NCBI GenBank assembly: GCA_963402885.1
Contig: OY727100.1
Coordinates: forward strand, 11,563,395-11,627,394
Source: Antedon bifida
Taxonomy: Eukaryota > Echinodermata > Crinoidea > Comatulida > Antedonidae
DNA length: 64,000 nucleotides
Reading direction: 5' to 3'
In this document: positions 1 to 11,600 of the stretch, in pieces
How the letters are laid out: each line of letters opens with the position of its first letter
Position numbering within the stretch: position 1 is the stretch's first letter
Notes under the pieces: model-generated
The model's database searches: none
Told to the model about the DNA's origin: nothing
What the model saw: the letters and a program-made list of their open reading frames with translations, nothing else
Position numbers and translations under genes: made by a program

Positions 1-2971
1 TCATAGGAAAAAAGAAGTAAATGCCACTAAAGGTGAGAAAATACATACTTATTATTAATTAATTCAACATATTAAATTCTTCTGAAAATTTCTGGCAGGA
101 TTCATGGGTCATTAAAAACCTCAAAAATTCATGTTTACCATTCATATTTTATATTTGAAACAGGTAAAGTGTGTAAAGAAGAGTTGGATAAGTTTTTAAA
201 ACCAGAGGCATTAGACTCGACCAGAGTTGAAGATCTTGTCAAACAATACTTTGAAGATGCAACAGAGGTAACTATTAGATTATGTTCAAAGGGATCATGT
301 CAAAATGGTCTACTGCAGTCACTGCAGAAGAGAGCGCTTGAATTGATTGACATGACCTTGGGGAGAAGCATGTAGTTAAAAAGTGAGGCCACAGCACCAT
401 TGATTGGTGCTATACACATTAACATAATGTTAATAGAGTCATGATTACACAAAAAGAGTAGATACTGCATTAGAATAATTTCGGCAAGGTTTCTAATTGA
501 TACTAATTGCTCAATGTAAGTTTGTGAATGAAACTATTTGTTTTAATTGTACTTTAAAAACTTTATTAAATAGAAAAACCAGCTTCATATACTGTCTGAA
601 AAGGGATTAGGAAAAGCAGTGGAAGAATTTGTAGACAAAGAAGAGAAGGAAGCAATTATAGAACTTGTACATTATCAGCTACAAAAGACGCAGGGGTATA
701 TACATAAACGACAACCAACAGAAGAAACTATAGATGATGAGGTAAAACTGGTTAGGATTATTTCAATAGAAACTCGCCTTGTGGACAATATATAGTTCTA
801 TATATATATAAATTGATTTATAATATATATAAATAATGTGAAACAAGAAAAGTTGTATTAAGAAAGATTCAAATGTAGAACCTTCTGCTTGATATGCAGA
901 CATTAATATGGTATGGTTCAAATGCGAACAACACTAATTCAATATTTATGCATATTTATAACACATCTTTTGATATATAATGAACTAGGATTGCTTTTTC
1001 TTAGATACAATATTTGAAAACCGAAAGAAAAAAAATGTCCAAAGAAGAAGTTATGGAGGAAGTTAGTACGGTAAGCTCTAAACAGGTTTAAGTGGACATT
1101 TGGAAGGGTTTTTTTATCAGTTACTCAATTTCTTTATTAACTGTTTGAGAATAATCTCTTTATGTTCAAAATTACAAAATATTTCAGGTTTGAGATACAG
1201 TAGAACTCTATTAAAGAGACACCTTCTGAACACATCACATTGTGTGTCATACTGTACCTTACAATTAACAGTTAGGGGAAAAATGGCTTTGGTCATGTTA
1301 CAAAGTGAGTTAAGAGTTGTCCAAATAACATAGACTATCTGATAACTTAACCACATGAAATACACATAGTTTTTTTAATGCTTCAAAATTTGTTTACATC
1401 AACAGGTCATGGAAAAAGTAAAAAAAAATAGAGAAGACAGAGGTGAAGAATTAACAGGATTCAGTGATGACAATTCAGGCTCGGATAGCGAAAAGGCTAC
1501 CACAAGAGGAAGGGGTAGAGGACGTGGGTCAAGAGGAGGACGGGGGTCAAGAGGTGGCCGTGGGTCACGTGGAGGGAGAGGTGCCAAAACTACTACATCC
1601 ACTCGTGGGTCTGCAAGAGGAAGGAAAAGTGCGGTATCAACTGGTGGCTCCATTGTAGATTGTATGTTCAATACAAACTGTTTATAAAGAGAGACATTAA
1701 TATTAAATCACAACATATACATTAGCCATAATATTCAAAGTTCCAGGTACTCCCTGACCCCACTTCTTGACAACATGTCTTCTTAGATATGAACCATAAT
1801 TGGGGGTTCAGTGTACACATATGGCTAGTGTAGGGGGTTTGTATTATGGTACAGTATATCACAGCCCTGTCAAACAGATGGCTACCTCCATCTGTCTCAA
1901 AATATGATTGAGATCATCTTTGACGCGTCTGCTTGATACAGCATAATATACAAATACATCTAACCTAGCAATTCACAAATTACTCCCATAATCTATTACT
2001 ACTGGGCAAAAATATTTGCCTCCTAGAAACTCCTTATCAGTAAAATGATAATGCAACGATAAAGTACATCCTCCATTGTCTTTTTATTTTAACAGCAATT
2101 AATGCACAGAAAACAAGACAACCTAAAGGAGGAATTCAGTTTGAGGTATGGCTACTAAACTACTAATCAATTCATACTTAGTTATTCAGACTTATACAAT
2201 TTGATAATATTGAATATTATTTTTTTAAATATTTTTATCTTTCTAGGATTCTGATTCCGATACAGCATTATCTACAAAACAAACTGGGTATTTTCATATA
2301 TTTCTTGTGTTTATCTATAAAGTATACTAGTTAATTACTTTTTATGTCCAAAAAGTTGATGGTGTTTTCCTTTTTCAATTTCAGAGCTATAAGTGATTCA
2401 GAGGTAAGTAAGAAAAGTGTATTTCTTCAAAGGGAGTAATGTAGCTTGCTCTATCTATTTACAAACCATTTCACTTCATTAAAATACTAAAGCCTAGTCT
2501 ACACTATCACACTTTAGCATGATAGTGTACACTGCACGGCCCCTTGTGTTGATCCAGGCCTCCATGGTTAAATAAAGTTGAACTTGATGTCTGTAAACTT
2601 GCTTGTACGGTTTTCAGAAGCTCGGTACACACTAGCAAACTTTGGAAAACTTTCTTGACAAACTTTGAGTTTTCTTGAGTTTGAAAATCAAGTTTACCAT
2701 GTAGAGAAGACTTCAACAGGTAATACAATGAATAACTCATTTGGTTATACACTGCATTTAAATTAAAGTTACCTTTGCATAGAGAGACACACTGGCAATG
2801 GTTTGGAATTACTTTTTTTACTTGCTTATGAGCCCCTCATTTTTAGAGTCTCAGAGATTCCATAAAACCAGTTTCACTGTGCTTGTTTAAATACTGTTTT
2901 TATGTATATTCATTATTCAGGAAGAAGATTTCTTTTCAATGCAGAGTGCTTCAAAAAAACGAAAGAGATGA
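1..2971 (+). CDS. MRE11: MRE11 double-strand-break repair nuclease, C-terminal part (partial gene)
   Basis: Nine exons: 1-32 (cut by the window edge), 164-267, 574-741, 1005-1070, 1406-1661, 2096-2145, 2247-2287, 2385-2403 and 2921-2971, with TGA at 2969-2971. All junctions use GT/AG and keep frame. MRE11 is the Mn-dependent nuclease of the MRE11-RAD50-NBS1 complex; the nuclease domain lies upstream of the window. The visible protein holds the end of the capping region (RVEDLVKQYF, then EEFVDKEEKEAI), an acidic and basic linker, and an RG-rich block in exon 1406-1661 (RGRGRGRG followed by three SRGGRG repeats). In vertebrates this block is arginine-methylated and helps DNA binding. The protein then has a serine/aspartate-rich stretch and a short end, EEDFFSMQS then KKRKR, which resembles the vertebrate C-terminus. 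AATAAA signals lie at 3193 and 3241. Confidence 0.93.
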
Positions 2972-3591
2972 ATGCATTTGCTGCGTTTTGCAATCTCTGC
3001 CAAGTTGTCTCAGCACCAGTGACAATAATATCATCTTTTCTCCATTTAAATATTATATTTATTGCTTGCTTTTTGTTCAACATTTGTTAAATATATAATA
3101 CAATAGATTTATCAGCTTTGGCCTGGAAAGATTTTTTGTGTGTCATACATTTTAATGCCATAGTAAATAGAAAAAGGTAGATTTTGAATAATAATAAATT
3201 TACTGTATATATAAATTCAAGTAAATGCTGAAATTACAGTAATAAATTCTAAACAATGATACTGTTTTTAGTTGTCTATTTTGATTGAATTTAAAACAAC
3301 CATCACAGAAACACTTAGTTTATTCAATTTTATTTACAATGTTTCAATAGATGAATGTTAGTCCACCTAAAAGTAATTTCTTGCATTACCTTTCTAATTA
3401 AAGAAAAAACACACACAATTTGGCAGTAACGATCCTTAAAGGAGACGTAATGAGTACACACACAAATAATTAAGTATGGTCACTAGTAACTTAAACTTCA
3501 CTTTTCTATAAAATAATTGGAAGCATTGGTATTGATTTGGGTTGTAAATGTTGCTCAGTTCTGCTCTAAGTCTCTAGTTATTGTTTGTTAT

Positions 3592-4031
3592 CTTATTCTT
3601 CTATTGTCATTAATTAACTCAAGTAGGCATGACACGCCATGTGTCTTTACAAATATTAGCAAAATCACTGTCTAAAAAAATGTTTAAATATGTAAACTTG
3701 CTGTCTGAAAGATTAGACTGCATGCGACACTATTCTTCCACTTTTCTTGAATAGATAATTTTCACCAGACAACATTAGTTATTCTTCTTTTGTCAAACTC
3801 AAGTATAGGTATGACACGCCATGTGTGTCTTTACAAATATTAGCAAAATCACTGTCAAAAAAATGTTTAAATCTGTCTGGAAGATTAGGCTGCATGTGAC
3901 TATTCTTCCACTTCTCTTGAATAGGTGATTTTCATCAAGCTAACCCGTCTTTTTTTATGTTAGTCCACCAGACAACATTTCGTTTTTTGTTTGATGCTCA
4001 AGTATTATACATATGGAACGGCATGTGTGCC
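3592..4031. repeat. Imperfect tandem repeat, about 190-200 bp unit, two full copies and one partial
   Basis: Unit 1 (about 3595-3777) and unit 2 (about 3778-3980) share long identical blocks: GACACGCCATGTGT, then TCTTTACAAATATTAGC, then ATGTTTAAAT, then CTATTCTTCCACTT. A third, shorter and more diverged copy of the start (about 3981-4031) carries ACGGCATGTGTG. Small indels separate the copies. Confidence 0.75.
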
Positions 4032-4753
4032 AAAATATTTATCTTTTTACCAACCAATGTTAAGGTGGAATACAGTATCGTACCTAGACTAGCCCTACTG
4101 TTACTCGCAATGTAGAGACTGCTGTTAGTTATTAGCTATCAATGTCTCAATGCCCAATGTAGTGTTATCCATTCTTTGGTTTGTCCCGCACATGAAATGA
4201 CCATTAAGCAATATAAACCTCTCTGTGTAGTAGAGTGAACGATTTTGTATTGTATTCAAAAGTGTAAACAAAACTATTCTGCTTTAAAAAAGAATTGTAT
4301 ATTCATATTTGTGGCGTCTGCAGAGTTATGTACGCGTCATACACACGTTTTTGTCTGAACTGACCTACGAAAATCGACTGCTGTTGGACTTGCCTGAATA
4401 GAATTTAAGGGCAAAAAATGAATAACTTTATAACAATAGATAACAAATATACAGTACAGTATTCAATGAACTATATGCATTAAAAATAATTTTAGAGGTA
4501 ATCTGTTATAACATTTATCAAAAGTACAAAAAGTTCAAACATACTGAAGTCGCGTTCCCTTATAATTTCAGATTTGCAAAAATATAGAGTTCTATATTTA
4601 TAAAGCGAAAGCCTGTTTATAATATTTTTTTAATTAGAAAAAAATAATCGGTTTCTTTTTCTTAATATCAGTCTTTGCTTTCTGGTTTATTTTATCCTCA
4701 ATTTTTATCTCAAGACCTCCTTTCTGGGATCATCATGACAAAAAATGAAAAAG

Positions 4754-4890
4754 ATTTGCATAACATTGCACATAATCCCCATATGCAAATTATTGCTGCA
4801 AATTATTTGCATACAGTGGAATTTCATCTTCATTATGGTCTTCAACACCACCTACCTTTAAAAAAAGGTAAAAATATAATATATGCAAAT
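4754..4890. promoter_or_regulatory. Cluster of octamer (ATTTGCAT / ATGCAAAT) motifs
   Basis: Four perfect octamers occur at 4754-4761, 4783-4790, 4805-4812 and 4883-4890, plus a one-mismatch copy (CTGCAAAT) at 4796-4803, in both orientations. This is the classical POU-domain (Oct) binding sequence. It lies in the converging 3' flanks of MRE11 and the neuronal-type IGSF9-like gene. Function as an enhancer is inference; AT-rich DNA raises the chance rate, but four perfect 8-mers in 137 bp is well above expectation. Confidence 0.4.
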
Positions 4891-5219
4891 TAGCCATGCA
4901 CATATTGCTCCTTAATATAAATATTGTATATTTAATAATAACAAAATATTTTGGTCCTTTGCCAGCCAAAAATGCCTTACCTTTTAACGTGTATTAGTTA
5001 CCAAATGTATAAAACATAAAAACATCATTTTTATGTAATAAATGCATACTAATAATATAAAACTTTAGCAATAATAAAGTAAATTGGAAAAAAATGGAAT
5101 GATGGAATGTTTTACATACAGAAATAAATTATGTTGATAATTACAAAATAATGGACTTGCTTTTCAATAAAATGGTTGAGGCAAAATGGTGAAGGCGTAC
5201 TTAGTTTTGGTACAGAAAA

Positions 5220-8200
5220 TCACACAGAAGAAACCAATTTCCTTCTATGAATGACCTGTTGTTGTCTTTTGTATTCGTTAAACTCTTCTTTGAGTCTTGC
5301 AAACCAGCGTTCCTCTTCCGTTGGTGATTCAACTATCAAATTGTTATCAAAGTGGACAACTCTGGGCTTATCATTAACTCTCATGTTTTCATCTTGAACT
5401 CTGGCTTTTCTTGACTCGGAACCAAAACTGTGGTAACGTTCTTGCAGAATGTCTGTAACTCCATCAAAGGGATCACCAGATGTGGAAGGATAACCCGATG
5501 GGGTGTAAGTATCGATGACTTGAAGTGGTTCCTCAAATGTACTATCTAAGGAACTGCTATTCGATACATGTGGCCTATTACTCACAACACTATTATTACG
5601 ACCGTTTACAGAAACACTCTGCGATGTATTTCGACTGCCGTACCCACTACTGCCCTGACTTTGTGGAGATAGTGGACCAGTTGAAGTTCTGGGACTAACA
5701 TTGTTCAGAGATGGCACCATGCTTCCTACACCACTTGTCGATGAAGACACTCCACTATAATTGGGAGAAACTTCTAAAGTGTCATGTTCATTCGGTGAAG
5801 GTTGCATGTACGGTAGATTTATGGTTGGTAAACGCTCGCCATGGGGTAACTCATACCGCAATGGTATTCTGAAATCTGAAGTAAAATGGTAATACTATTA
5901 AATTATATGGTGATAAAACTAACTTTTTTTACTTTGTAATTAATAAATAAAACTAAATTTTCTAATATTAAACTTTTTAAAATCAAGTAAGCCTTCTTTA
6001 TAAAAAAAATTTATCATGCATTCTACAATGCATTACCTTGATTTACACTTGTATTATAATTCCTTTGGTTGAGCGGTCCATATGCTCTGGGGTTAATTGT
6101 AGGCCTATAATTTTCACAATTCAATTGTCCTGGGTTCGATTCCCTCGTACTTCTTCTCAAATCACCAACAGACCTAACTTTCCTTCTATCCAGAGAATAA
6201 TCACTATTTTGCAATTGCGGTAAACGAGATGTATCAATTTCTTGAGTCCTTCGCCTCCGCTTTAAAAATGGTGCAGTCCTTTTATACTCATCATATCTGG
6301 TGTCCACTTGTTTGGAATGTCCCATTATTGGTTTAATAGGGGTGTACACTTTATTATGAACATCCGCAGATACCTTTTGAGTTGTAGGTGGGTCAATAGA
6401 AGATTCTTGTATTAAACTAAGATTGCTTGGATTTTTTGGACGAAAAACTTTATGTTCACGCCGATAAAATTCGGCAGAATCTGGAGAAGCAATTCTCTCT
6501 CTACGAATATAATTAGTACTGTTGTCTCCACGCAATACAAACATTCCATTTGATTGATCATTTTTATACGCTCTTTGGTGTGAAAAATCTACATTTTCGG
6601 AATAGTGTTTAGTTCTTTGGCTATTTTGTAACGATAACTCCCTCATGGTCATAGTTTTGTCACGGTTACGGGAATGCATATTTACGTTTTCGTCCCTCCT
6701 TGCATAATAATTTTGATCGGTTTTTAACCGACCGGTACCACTTTCAAAGTAGCCTTTAACACTCGTCGAAGAATGACGCACAGAGCTCACATTATCTGAT
6801 GCGAAACTCCACTGTGTAATATCGTTTAGTGGACTGCTTGTTGTAAATACTCGGGCAGGTTTATTCGGAGCACCAGAAGCAGCTCTTACAAGCTGGTGTT
6901 GTGATTGGACATTGTTTGTGTTTCTTGACGTCTTTCCATAATCATCAGCAAACTGACGAGGTGGGGTGAATACCTCATCGTTTATGTCAACTTCTAATGC
7001 ATATTCACCTATAAATAAAACATGGATTATGTTTATTGTAAAATGCATGTTTACAATGTGTAGGCCATGATAAATGATATTGTTTTTATTACAAAAAATA
7101 GTCGTCACTCAACAACGTGGCTATTGAGTCTAACAGTCATTCATGTTTCTCAGAGCAGGCAGAATTACTTACTCAAACTCAAAAGCTGCATATACTAGTG
7201 AACTGGCAACTCTATTGATTTTTCCACTTACTTGTACTAAGGACCTCATCTGGTCTAGGTGACAACACCAGACGATGTCTACTGGTCCCATCCTCATAAT
7301 CCTCTCCACTATTTTCAACTGCTAGCACCCTATCTTGTAAACTATTATTTACCATGGAAGGTTCGGTGATGTCATCAAAATGTAGTGACCTCGGAGACTT
7401 TCGTATATGTTTGGTTCTTGATTTATGAACAACACGCTGTTTTAAACCGTGATCGTCACGGTTTCTAGTTTTTGGGGGATTAACTTTTACTGGACTAAAT
7501 TTAGCTTTTAAACTCGAGTAACTTTCCCTAAGTAAAGTAAAGGAGGGCGCCGACCTGAAAAAGAAAATGAGATTTAACAAATTAATTCTTTAATGCAAAC
7601 ACGGGTAGAATGCATTTAATACAAGAGGAATGAAATGTGAACCTGGTTTTAGTCCAAATGTAATACATAAATATTCCAAAATATCTAATGTTATTGATCC
7701 ATCCCAATAGGCGTACTGTTGTTTCAAAACATGTGTTAATTTTACTGTATAAAGATGGTAAAAAGACTTAACAATCAGTGCAGTGAATATTTTTTTTGAT
7801 CTCTTTTCACTCTTGGTCTGGTTGTATTGATTTTATTTCCATCCCAGTGCAGAGTGACTTTTTTCACTCTCAGTCAGTAGTGACTTTATTCCAATCCCAG
7901 TGCAGAGTGACTTTTTTCACTCTCGGTCAGGTTGTAGTGACTTTATTTCAATCCCAGTGCAGAGTGACTTTTTTCACTCTCAGTCAGTAGTGACTTTATT
8001 TTACTTCAGTTCAGAGTAACCGTATTTACTATTGCATGTTAGTTTCTTATCTTTATAATCTACACACATATAGGCCACATAAGACATAGACTAAAACACA
8101 CTTTAAATGCAACTTTTAAAAACCACTGAAAACTAAAGTCTATTAAATAGAAAATTTTAAAAACAAACTGATACATGATCTACAATGATACAAAGGATTC

Positions 8201-8647
8201 AAATAATAATAAATAGGCAAATATATTATTGTTAAAAATAAAATATTCAATACCAAGAAAAGAAAACAAAATGTCGAAGAAAACATATTAGATGAGTGGT
8301 TGTTAATATTGAAATATAGTAGAGTATAATAGAATAAATATACTTTAAAACCATAACTTTCATATGTGCAAAATAAAAATTGAAGGGTAAATTTCAGTCT
8401 CTACAATAATCAGCCAATCATATCAAGTTATTATTAGTGTTCAACCAATCACAGACATAAACAAATTGTTAGTGCTAGGGTTTTCTACCAATCATGACGC
8501 AGGCATAAACTAATGTGTTAGAGTTTCAACCAATCACAAAACGAGCAAAAAACTGTTAGTGTTAGGGTTTTATTACAGCACATACATGCGCATACTACAC
8601 TTACGTTGCTGCTGAACTATGACCTGGTTGCACATAAGATGGAAAAC
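5220..8647 (-). CDS. IGSF9: Cytoplasmic-tail exons of the IGSF9-like receptor
   Basis: Four exons: a 43-nt microexon (8605-8647), 7232-7554, the large 6037-7008 and the terminal 5220-5875. The tail is rich in Ser, Arg, Asn and Pro and looks disordered, with Ser-rich segments such as SSSTSGVGS near the end. The last residues are RRKLVSSV, a class I PDZ ligand (Ser at -2, Val at 0). IGSF9B in mammals reaches synaptic scaffolds through PDZ binding. A sequence fitting the WAVE-complex WIRS pattern (hydrophobic-x-S/T-F-x-x) is YHSFGS in the final exon; this is a pattern match only. Confidence 0.87.
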
Positions 8648-11600
8648 CTGTAAGACATATGCGTTACAAAGCACTTCAGCAAGGCAACTAAAGCCTAGCA
8701 AGAAGCAACTATAACAGTAGAACGCCCTCCTTTAGGACATCTCTCTCCAGGGCACACTTTTATTAAGGGGGCACTCTGTTGGGTCCCTAAGATGTCCTTG
8801 TAATGGGGTTCTACTGTATAATATAATAGGCCTACTGTACTACATGTGATCAACTGTATCTACTACATAATAAAGCATTGAAATAGTTAGTAAGGTAATC
8901 ATATATATACAATGTGTTTGTTAATATTAATATTGATAATGGTATAAGTCTGCCCTATTGAATTAAACTTAAATAAGTTATGATAACCGAAACAGACTTA
9001 TACACACATCATACATTTTCAATAATCTTTTACACTACAAAAAAATTGTTCCTAGAAAACCGTGTAATGCAATTACAAAATTTCTTATATGTCTTATATG
9101 AGTAGAATATGATATATAGGTGGGTAGTAAAGGCATACAACCTATGCTACAAGCTCTGTCAAGTAACACATTGCTTACAACTAAAAAGATCTATCCCTAA
9201 GGCTTAGTATAAGCAATATTGTATTAAATAGCTAAGTATGTCACGCCATTAAGCATTCTTTACCTTGCTTACAACCTATATCCTACGTGAGCATCGAGTT
9301 AAAGATAAAATGATATATATATTGAAGATAGCAGCAATCAGGTTGTTATACTTATTTATTTTTATGTTTTTGAGATGGGCTTGGGAGCGGAGTGTTGTAA
9401 TCTAGTATATTATTACTTTGTCAAAAATTAATACATTACATCACAAATATTGTAGTATTATATCTAATTCATGTTCACACATATGAAATACTAATTATTA
9501 ATTATGAACATATCAAGCATTCATGATTAACTAGAACTAATTATACTGTTCTACTTCTTCACAAATACAACAGATGGTTAAAGTTATTTATATTTACAAT
9601 AAGAGTACATTGATACATGGATCTGGTAATTCAAAACATTCATTTAAGGTCTGGTTTCGACAAGAAAACTACCCCTGTGGGGACTGAGGTTCCATTTGTG
9701 AGAAGTTGGATTAATATGGGTTTTTGTTGATCGGTGTGAACATCATGTTATCTGTATTTATGAGAGAGGAGTGGATTTTAGAAACAATAACATGATATTT
9801 TTTTAGGAATTCTTTTTACCTAAATATTTCGAATAAAAATGGCATTTAGTAGAACTCGGATGTACAGTACTTAGAAAGGAGGAATAAGCCAATCAATTTA
9901 CTAAAAATGACTTTGTATTTAGATTTAAGAAACCAGCCTTAAAACTTGAATATATGGAAATATAAAACACCAAACACGAAATCTTAGAATTGAAAACCAT
10001 TTAATACCAATGCCAATAAAAAAAAACAATAAAAATAACACAAATTCACATTACAAAAGTATCTGCATAAAAGTTGAAACTATCATACCTAAAATTTCAT
10101 GTAACTCCCTCTTCTTCTGCCGCCGTCGTCGAACAATGACCACTGCTGTAATCATTAGTATCAGAGCAATTATGAGAAAGACCAGACCAGATATGATGCC
10201 AGCCAGCACAGCGCCTTCTATGCCGCCACTGTTATCATCCTCTCCAAGTACTGTATAAGTACTAAGTTCTATGGAATAGATAAATAGGATGTTGTTTATA
10301 ATTTTTAACTTTTTACTTGGATACATTGTCGACTATACATTTTAATATTTTCATGCATTTTTTAGATGATTGACTTAAGTAAGTAGGCAAATACAAAAAT
10401 GAATGAATTGTTAAGATTTCACAAACTACCTACCACCAGTAAATCCTGTAACAATATTGCTGGGTATACTAAACGATCCTGGGGTAAATGCAAACATCCT
10501 GAAATCATACCAAGTCTGAGCTTTAAGACCGGTCAGTTTAACTTCTCTGGTTTCCGAGGAAATGTCATCAATAAGAACTTTCCAATAAATTTCTCCATTG
10601 ATGCGGTATTCAACGGTGTATAAGCTGACAAGTTCTGGATACTCACGAGGGGTCTCCCACTTAAGTATTAAGGCTGATGAGGTGCTGTTGACTGTGACAG
10701 ATACAGGAGGGCCTGGGCTTAATACTGAAAACAAAGATAAAGTATTTTAATTAAATAGTTAAGTTTTAATATTGGCCTAGTTTTGCATGCATGTCTCAAT
10801 TCAAACAAATTATTCCCTTTGATTTTAAAAAGAACTGAAATAACAAAATTAAACATAACAAATAAAGAACCATTATATTAGCAAAGGTGCTGTTGACAGT
10901 GAATGAATAAAACAATAAAATGCATAAACACTGAAAATGATTAATAGACATTAGTAATGTGAATGTTAATACAATTAGTAAGAATTCAATATTAATATTT
11001 CTATTTTTTCAATTGTACTCAAAAGATATTACATAAGTGACTAAATAACAATACTCTGTTGCCAAAAAAATATTTTTTAAAGTAATTTAAGTGACTCAAA
11101 GTAAAACCCAGAACCAAAAAACCAATAGAAGAACATTTAACCAACTTTCAACATTATTTTAATATATATTTTAAATAATATTTATTATAATAATATTTAT
11201 TGTAATAATAAATTTCTATATAATTAACAGTAGACCTATTTAAACAGCGTCCAACTCCATTAACAGTATTTAAATGTTTTTTATATTTATTTCATTTTGA
11301 GCATAACAATGAATAGCAGTGAGTACTGTGTGAATGTGTTAAAGCAGAACTTACCACTCCAAGCCGGTAGGAGCGTTCGTCCCGAAGTGTCAGTAGGAAC
11401 GATTATGTTATCAGGATCTATGATTTTAGTAAGAAATATGATAGAGAAAGATTTGAGAGCAGAGGTTAATAACAAAACAATATAAATACAAAACAAACTA
11501 TAATTCATTAGTACAAAATGATAAATGAAATTATTGGTTTTAAAACATTATCTCAATTGAAACTGTGCATAATGTTTGACGTCAATGCATCCATTTGGTT

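Larger units (their letters stand above)
2972..5219. other. Intergenic region between the MRE11 and IGSF9-like 3' ends
   Basis: The two genes converge here. The first part is the MRE11 3' UTR, with AATAAA at 3193-3198 and 3241-3246. The last part is the 3' UTR of the minus-strand receptor; a possible ATTAAA signal on the minus strand lies at 4931-4936. Between them are a three-unit tandem repeat (3592-4031) and a cluster of octamer motifs (4754-4890). I see no convincing gene; the 72-codon open frame at 4675-4893 has no splice context and no recognisable protein signature. Confidence 0.7.

Noticed and set aside
1399..1671. Proline-rich minus-strand open frame over the MRE11 RG exon
   Set aside because: It is the antisense of the Arg/Gly repeats (RG codons read as Pro-rich); the plus-strand frame fits MRE11 and its splice sites.
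4675..4893. 72-codon open frame between MRE11 and the IGSF9-like gene
   Set aside because: It overlaps the octamer cluster, has no family signature, and its length is common by chance.
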